The notes beneath the pieces are model-generated. The model had not been told where the DNA came from. It saw nothing but the letters and a program-made list of their open reading frames with translations, and ran no database searches. From assembly GCF_900103275.1 (NCBI RefSeq), contig NZ_FNGP01000004.1, positions 124,001 through 188,000 of the forward strand: a DNA stretch of 64,000 nucleotides. Reading direction: 5' to 3'. The stretch is from Tessaracoccus oleiagri (GTDB taxonomy: Bacteria > Actinomycetota > Actinomycetes > Propionibacteriales > Propionibacteriaceae). A program made the translations under genes and the position numbers. Shown here in pieces: positions 60,932-64,000 of the stretch. Positions within the stretch are counted from its first letter, which is position 1; the number at the start of each line of letters is the position of its first letter.

Positions 60932-62791
60932 TTACTCGCGGAACTGCGTCTCGTAGAGCGAGCGGTAGAGCCCGCCGGCCGCCAGCAGTTCCTCATGCGT
61001 GCCGTGGTGAACCACGCGACCGCGGTCCAGCACGACGATCTGGTCCGCGCCCCGAACGGTGGAGAGTCGGTGCGCGATGACCAACGAGGTGCGGCCGGTG
61101 AGCGCCTCGTCGAGGGCCCGCTGGACCGCCACCTCGGACTCACTGTCCAGGTGCGCAGTGGCCTCGTCGAGCACAACGACCGCAGGAGACTTCAGGAGCA
61201 GCCGGGCCAGTGCCAGCCGTTGCTTCTCGCCGCCCGAGAGCCGGTGACCGCGGTCGCCGACGACGGTGTCCAGGCCGTCGGGCAACGACTCCACCAGCGA
61301 GGCGATCTGGGCGTCCCGCAGCGCGGCCCAGAGCTGCTCGTCGGTGGCTCCCGGGAGGGCGTAGCGCAGGTTGGCGCGGATGGTGTCGTTGAACATGTGC
61401 GCCTCCTGCGTCACCACGCCCACCGCCGCACGGAGCGACTCCGAGGAAGCCTCCCGCAGATCGACCCCGCCGATCCTCACCGTGCCGCTCGTCGGATCGT
61501 GCAACCGGGCCACCAGGGACGTCAGAGTCGTCTTGCCCGCGCCGGAGGGACCGACCAGCGCCGTCACGGAGCCCACGGGGATCTCGAAGCTCACGCCCGA
61601 CAGGACCGTCTGCCCCTCGGGGACCGTGGTTTCGGGACGCGTCTCCAGCGAGGCCAGCGAGACCTGGTCGGCGGCGGGGTAGCTGAACGTCACGTCCTCG
61701 ACGCGCACCCCCACCGGACCGCGCGGGATGTCCGTCGGCCGTTCGGCCTCGGCGACCAACGGCTCCAGGTCCAGCACCTCGAAGATCCGCTCGAACGACA
61801 CGAGCGCGGTCATGATGTCGACGCGCACGTTCGACAACGCGGTGAGCGGAGCGTAGAGCCGGCCCAGCAGCGCGGCCATCGCCACGAGCGTGCCCACCGA
61901 CAGCTGCCCGGCCACCGCCATGAGCCCGCCCAAACCGTAGACGAGCGCCGTCGCGAGGGAGGCGACGAGCCCGAGCCCGGCCATGAAGATCACGCGGTTG
62001 ACCGCGATTGCGACCCCCGCGTCGCGCACTCCTCGAGCGCTGGCGACGTACTCCGCGTTCTCCACCGCCGGTCGGCCGAACAGCCGGACGAGCAGCGCGC
62101 CGCCGACGTTGAAGCGCTCGGTCGTGCGGGTCTGCATGCTGGCGTTGAGGTTCATCTGGCGACGCGTGAGCGCGGACAACCTCGGCCCCATCAGCCGCGC
62201 GGGGACCAGGAACAGCGGGACGAGCAGCAGCGCCAGGATGGTGATCTGCCAACTCATCGAGAGCAGCGCCGCCAGGACCAGCACCAGCAGCACCAGGTTG
62301 CCGACGAACCCGGACAGCACCGAGGTGAAGGCCGCCTGCGCCCCGATCACGTCGTTGTTGAGCCGGCTGACGAGGGCGCCGGTCTGCGACCGAGTGAAGA
62401 AGGCGATCGGCTGGCGCAGCACGTGCGCGAAGACCTCCGACCGCAGGTTGAGGATGAGCCCTTCGCCGATCCGTGCGCTGACCCACCGGGTGACGATCGT
62501 CAGTGCCGAGTCGGCGATTGCCAGGGCGGCCACCACCAGTCCGAGCGTCACGACGACGTCGCGTCGGCCGGGGGTCACGCCGTCGTCGATGATCCGCTGC
62601 AACAGCACCGGCACCGCCACGACGACGACGCTCCCCAGGACGGCGAGCACCAGGTAGGCGATGATGTCCCGCACGAAGGGGGCCCCGTAGGAGGCGACGC
62701 GCCGGGCCGTGCCGCGGGCCACCTTGTGCGAACGGACGGACGCGTCCTTGGCGAAGCTGCTGACGCTCGCGCGCCCACCCTGGCCGTACAT
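60932..62791 (-). CDS. ABC exporter, fused permease and ATPase
   Basis: The 619-residue protein is a half-transporter that works as a dimer. Six helices lie in residues 35-330; the ATPase has Walker A VGPSGAGKTTLTSLV, the Q-loop VTQEAHMFNDTI, signature LSGGEKQRLALARLLL, Walker B VVVLDEATAHLD and switch His in IAHRLSTVRGAD. It resembles MsbA/multidrug-type exporters; no substrate is indicated. ATG 62791 is preferred; TTG 62797 lies two codons upstream. It follows leuA on the same strand, 25 bases away, and may share its transcript. Confidence 0.9.
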   Translation of the reverse strand: MYGQGGRASVSSFAKDASVRSHKVARGTARRVASYGAPFVRDIIAYLVLAVLGSVVVVAVPVLLQRIIDDGVTPGRRDVVVTLGLVVAALAIADSALTIVTRWVSARIGEGLILNLRSEVFAHVLRQPIAFFTRSQTGALVSRLNNDVIGAQAAFTSVLSGFVGNLVLLVLVLAALLSMSWQITILALLLVPLFLVPARLMGPRLSALTRRQMNLNASMQTRTTERFNVGGALLVRLFGRPAVENAEYVASARGVRDAGVAIAVNRVIFMAGLGLVASLATALVYGLGGLMAVAGQLSVGTLVAMAALLGRLYAPLTALSNVRVDIMTALVSFERIFEVLDLEPLVAEAERPTDIPRGPVGVRVEDVTFSYPAADQVSLASLETRPETTVPEGQTVLSGVSFEIPVGSVTALVGPSGAGKTTLTSLVARLHDPTSGTVRIGGVDLREASSESLRAAVGVVTQEAHMFNDTIRANLRYALPGATDEQLWAALRDAQIASLVESLPDGLDTVVGDRGHRLSGGEKQRLALARLLLKSPAVVVLDEATAHLDSESEVAVQRALDEALTGRTSLVIAHRLSTVRGADQIVVLDRGRVVHHGTHEELLAAGGLYRSLYETQFRE

Positions 62792-62816
62792 CGTCAAGCC
62801 CGGCGGCCGGGGCCGC

Positions 62817-64000
<1,184 letters not shown>

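Overview
The window is a 64 kb piece of a high-GC Gram-positive chromosome. Frequent GTG/TTG starts, stop/start overlaps (ATGA, GTGA), DUF3097, DUF5709, DUF4192 and DUF222-HNH proteins, a family 5 uracil-DNA glycosylase and the gene orders proB..proA-nadD-rsfS, holA/rpsT/lepA/hemW and hrcA-dnaJ-rsmE..phoH-ybeY-CBS protein-era all indicate an actinobacterium. A member of the Propionibacteriaceae is the best guess; no rRNA or other marker in the window settles it.

Layout. 0-16 kb: tail of pnp, dapB, an LPXTG-type DUF4397 surface protein beside an ECF sigma/anti-sigma pair, a divergent GNAT gene and RNase J, rplU-rpmA, obgE-proB, an MFS exporter, a PQ-loop protein, proA, a 45-residue membrane peptide joined to nadD-rsfS-phosphatase, and a HemC-HemD fusion whose HemC half lacks the cofactor cysteine. 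16-32 kb: a short leader ORF and small protein behind a strong promoter, panE with an O-antigen-ligase-like membrane protein, a uracil-DNA glycosylase, a macrodomain protein, tRNA-Ala(GGC), a DUF45 peptidase, an L,D-transpeptidase lipoprotein, transporters, a sugar kinase, leuS and comEA-comEC. 32-53 kb: a Ser/Pro/Thr-repeat secreted protein ending in a bare LPQTGD, an oxidoreductase, holA, rpsT, lepA, hemW, a GntR/ABC exporter operon with a clear operator, DUF3097, an inositol-phosphatase-like gene, then the heat-shock/translation block (CIRCE-controlled hrcA, dnaJ, rsmE, tgt with a convergent queuosine-precursor transporter, phoH, ybeY, an APC permease, a CBS protein, era).

53-61 kb is an accessory block between era and leuA. 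Its codon use looks less GC-biased. It holds two proteins I do not recognise (one with a faint nuclease-like pattern), a Shedu-type DUF4263 nuclease, a Phd/RelE toxin-antitoxin pair, a DUF6924 protein, an immunity-like protein, a lipoprotein and a DUF222-HNH endonuclease. An ABC exporter and the 3' part of leuA close the window.

A TANNNT-like hexamer six or seven bases before the start codon, with no Shine-Dalgarno sequence, recurs at many genes and implies widespread leaderless mRNAs. This signal helped choose several starts. It also exposes a seven-codon leaderless ORF that overlaps the Shedu start codon by ATGA.
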